DNA from: JAFGED01 sp964551295
GTDB lineage: Bacteria; Chloroflexota; Anaerolineae; B4-G1
DNA length: 8,460 bases
NCBI GenBank assembly: GCA_964551295.1
Contig: CAZKDJ010000178.1
Location: 1-8,460, forward strand
Reading direction: 5' to 3'
Shown here: positions 7,710 to 8,460 of the stretch, piece after piece
How the letters are laid out: each line of letters starts with the position of its first letter
Numbering within the stretch: position 1 is the stretch's first letter
Translations under genes and position numbers: made by a program
Notes under the pieces: generated by a model
Seen by the model: only the letters and a program-made list of their open reading frames with translations
Databases searched by the model: none
Told to the model about the DNA's origin: nothing

Positions 7710-8097
7710 CCTGTACGATCATCCGGCACCCAAGGAGGGGCCGTGGATCAACACGATCGATGTCGGACTGCCGGAAAGTCAGGTAGATGCGCTCCCGGCC
7801 ACCACATCCAGATCCGACTTTCGGGTGTCGTGGACTGGGGCAGATGACGCGGGTGGCTCGGGGATCGCCAGTTACGATATCTATGTGTCCATCGATGGCG
7901 GCGAGTACGTGGTTTGGCTGGAGGACACGACGGAGACCTCGGCGACGTTCTATGGCGACTTTGGGCATACGTATGCCTTCTACAGCGTGGCGAGGGATAA
8001 CGTCGGCTACGAGGAAGCGGTCCCTGCGACGCCCGACACACAGACCGAGGTGATGTATGAGGTCTTTTTGCCGCTGGTCGTTCGTGGGTCCCCGTAG
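7633..8097 (+). CDS. Frameshift-separated C-terminus of the RHS mosaic protein (fibronectin III-like, LPLVVR end)
   Basis: In frame +1 the sequence reads VEPKAGLPSGTQIANQ and onward for 154 residues to TAG at 8095-8097. It opens with the closing strands of the beta-domain begun in the upstream frame (AGLPSGT, then NQAFVEFDF, then GPWINTID). A fibronectin III-like domain follows (FRVSWTGADD, GSGIASYDIYVS, ATFYGDFGHTYAFYSVARD), and the last residues are FLPLVVRGSP. That ending resembles the C-terminal motif of many Chloroflexota secreted proteins, so it may serve in surface retention or sorting (inference). The coding region overlaps the upstream frame by about 77 bases. Read alone, the first usable start is a TTG at 7651 with no clear ribosome site, which would cut a domain in half. 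I therefore treat it as the displaced 3' part of the preceding gene, broken by a mutation or a sequencing error, rather than a separate gene. Confidence 0.82.
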   Translation, partial: VEPKAGLPSGTQIANQAFVEFDFAGDLYDHPAPKEGPWINTIDVGLPESQVDALPATTSRSDFRVSWTGADDAGGSGIASYDIYVSIDGGEYVVWLEDTTETSATFYGDFGHTYAFYSVARDNVGYEEAVPATPDTQTEVMYEVFLPLVVRGSP

Positions 8098-8142
8098 TCG
8101 CTATCTGGACCGAGTTTGACTTCGGGTTACGAGTAATACGCA

Positions 8143-8180
8143 GCAAGCAAAGCGGGCGCATAGCGCTCGCTTATGCTTGC
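8143..8180 (+). terminator. Strong hairpin 46 bases past the coding region; possible terminator
   Basis: The left arm GCAAGCAAAGCGGGCGC pairs with the right arm GCGCTCGCTTATGCTTGC around a three-base ATA loop. This gives 17 pairs, with one G-T pair (8155/8167) and one unpaired A (8173). The hairpin follows the TAG at 8097 closely, which suits transcription termination. Neither side is followed by a T-rich tract, so classical Rho-independent termination is uncertain. It could also protect the 3' end of the transcript or end transcription from either direction. Confidence 0.6.
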
Positions 8181-8222
8181 AGGACGGAAAGAGGGCAGCA
8201 CATTGGTGCCGGTTTAAGTTAA

Positions 8223-8241
8223 GAGATGGCATAGCCCTCTC
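8223..8241 (+). other. Second small imperfect hairpin
   Basis: GAGATGGC (8223-8230) pairs with GCCCTCTC (8234-8241) in seven of eight positions around an ATA loop. The tip (GC-ATA-GC) is the same as in the hairpin 43 bases upstream. It has no T-tract after it. It could be a second stop signal or part of a small structured RNA, or a chance structure. Confidence 0.35.
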
Positions 8242-8280
8242 ACACCACGGTAGATTAGGGCGGTGGGTGATGGGCAGTAT

Positions 8281-8418
8281 TTACGACTGGTCTGTCCCGA
8301 CGATCCAGCATCCCAGCAGACCACCTACAGCGCCCAGCCCGGCGCCGATCGCTATGTCCATCACAGCGCAGAGGCACCCACAAAAAGAGAGAACGGCCGA
8401 CGGAAGATGTATGGTCAT
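8281..8418 (-). CDS. Possible small glycine-rich hydrophobic peptide (45 residues)
   Basis: On the minus strand an ATG at 8416-8418 opens a 45-residue frame ending at TAA (8283-8281). An in-frame internal ATG at 8361-8359 would give 26 residues. The peptide has a hydrophobic core with a glycine-zipper look (IAIGAGLGAVGGLLGCWIVG) and a Cys-rich part before it (FCGCLCAV), as in a one- or two-span membrane peptide. No Shine-Dalgarno sequence precedes either start, and an opposing plus-strand frame covers the same bases. I do not recognise a family. It is listed because it is the only gene-like content in the 3' region. Confidence 0.2.
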   Translation of the reverse strand: MTIHLPSAVLSFCGCLCAVMDIAIGAGLGAVGGLLGCWIVGTDQS

Positions 8419-8454
8419 TCGAAATCATCGTGGGGGAAAGCGAATGACCGTACA
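8408..8454. repeat. Inverted repeat, 14 bp arms, 19-base spacer
   Basis: TGTATGGTCATTCG (8408-8421) pairs with CGAATGACCGTACA (8441-8454). All positions match except one G-T pair (8412/8450), and nine of the pairs (GGTCATTCG) are perfect and continuous. The spacer 8422-8440 contains a GTGGGGG run. The repeat sits at the window edge, so its gene context is unknown. It may be an operator, an element end or an RNA stem of the next transcript. Confidence 0.55.
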
Positions 8455-8460
8455 GAGCGT

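Larger units (their letters stand above)
8098..8460. other. Intergenic region, 363 bases
   Basis: No convincing protein or RNA gene is visible here. It holds two hairpins (8143-8180 and 8223-8241), the inverted repeat at 8408-8454 and two small opposing open frames of low credibility. No well-spaced promoter pair and no tRNA-like structure were found by eye. Confidence 0.6.

Noticed and set aside
8116..8139. TTGACT and TAATAC resembling promoter boxes
   Set aside because: They are only 12 bases apart instead of about 17, and lie just before a hairpin with no gene following.
8143..8241. Integron attC site
   Set aside because: The hairpins lack the paired GTTRRRY/RYYYAAC ends and no integrase or cassette gene is in view.
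8270..8460. Plus-strand frame from ATG 8270, open through the window end (at least 63 codons)
   Set aside because: The translation (MGSIYDWSVPTIQHPSRPPT...) has no recognisable family, is Pro- and Ser-rich as expected from the complement of a Gly-rich frame, and no clear ribosome site precedes it. It cannot be excluded because its end is not in view.

Overview
The window is almost entirely one very large plus-strand coding region. It is already open at base 1, so its N-terminus and start codon lie upstream, and it reads in a single frame to a TGA at 7707-7709. It encodes a mosaic extracellular protein. Order of parts: right-handed beta-helix modules (about 1-1035), Ig-like and Big_5-like domains (about 1041-1850), another beta-helix with Asp-rich, probably calcium-binding loops (about 1863-2828), CARDB, pre-peptidase C-terminal (PPC), IPT/TIG and a second CARDB/DUF11-like domain (about 2841-4140), a helical linker (about 4170-4390), a DUF6531-like start of an RHS shell (about 4425-4735), about 1.9 kb of YD repeats (about 4740-6640), the RHS core ending in DPLGL (to 6881), a short hydrophobic tip (6882-7157), and then further beta-domains.

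The final domains are split by an apparent frameshift near 7632. The main frame runs into a short out-of-frame tail. The expected continuation (VEPK..., a fibronectin III-like domain and a terminal FLPLVVRGSP) lies in frame +1, from 7633 to a TAG at 8095-8097. With the frame restored, the window would carry about 2,700 residues of one polypeptide.

The likely source is a GC-rich bacterium of the Chloroflexota (Anaerolineae-like). The reasons are the combination of beta-helix, CARDB, PPC, TIG and RHS domains, the 'EFWNKEDAPVPTQDA' C-terminal domain type, and the terminal 'LPLVVR' motif, all of which I associate with large secreted proteins of that phylum. Planctomycetota have similar mosaics and cannot be excluded. 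No taxonomic marker gene is present.

The protein looks modular in its DNA as well. A 61-base stretch at the window start recurs with one mismatch at 643-703, and base composition drops sharply just after the second copy. The RHS tip region (about 6840-7150) is much poorer in GC than the domain after it (near 77% GC by hand count at 7201-7260). An RHS cassette with a short hydrophobic tip therefore appears to have been placed inside a beta-domain protein of otherwise conventional C-terminus. No recognisable toxin domain and no evident immunity gene follow.

The last 363 bases (8098-8460) carry no convincing gene. They contain a strong hairpin at 8143-8180 just past the end of the coding region (possible terminator without a U-tract), a weaker hairpin at 8223-8241, a 14-bp inverted repeat at 8408-8454, and two opposing small open frames, of which the minus-strand one encodes a 45-residue glycine-rich hydrophobic peptide of doubtful reality.
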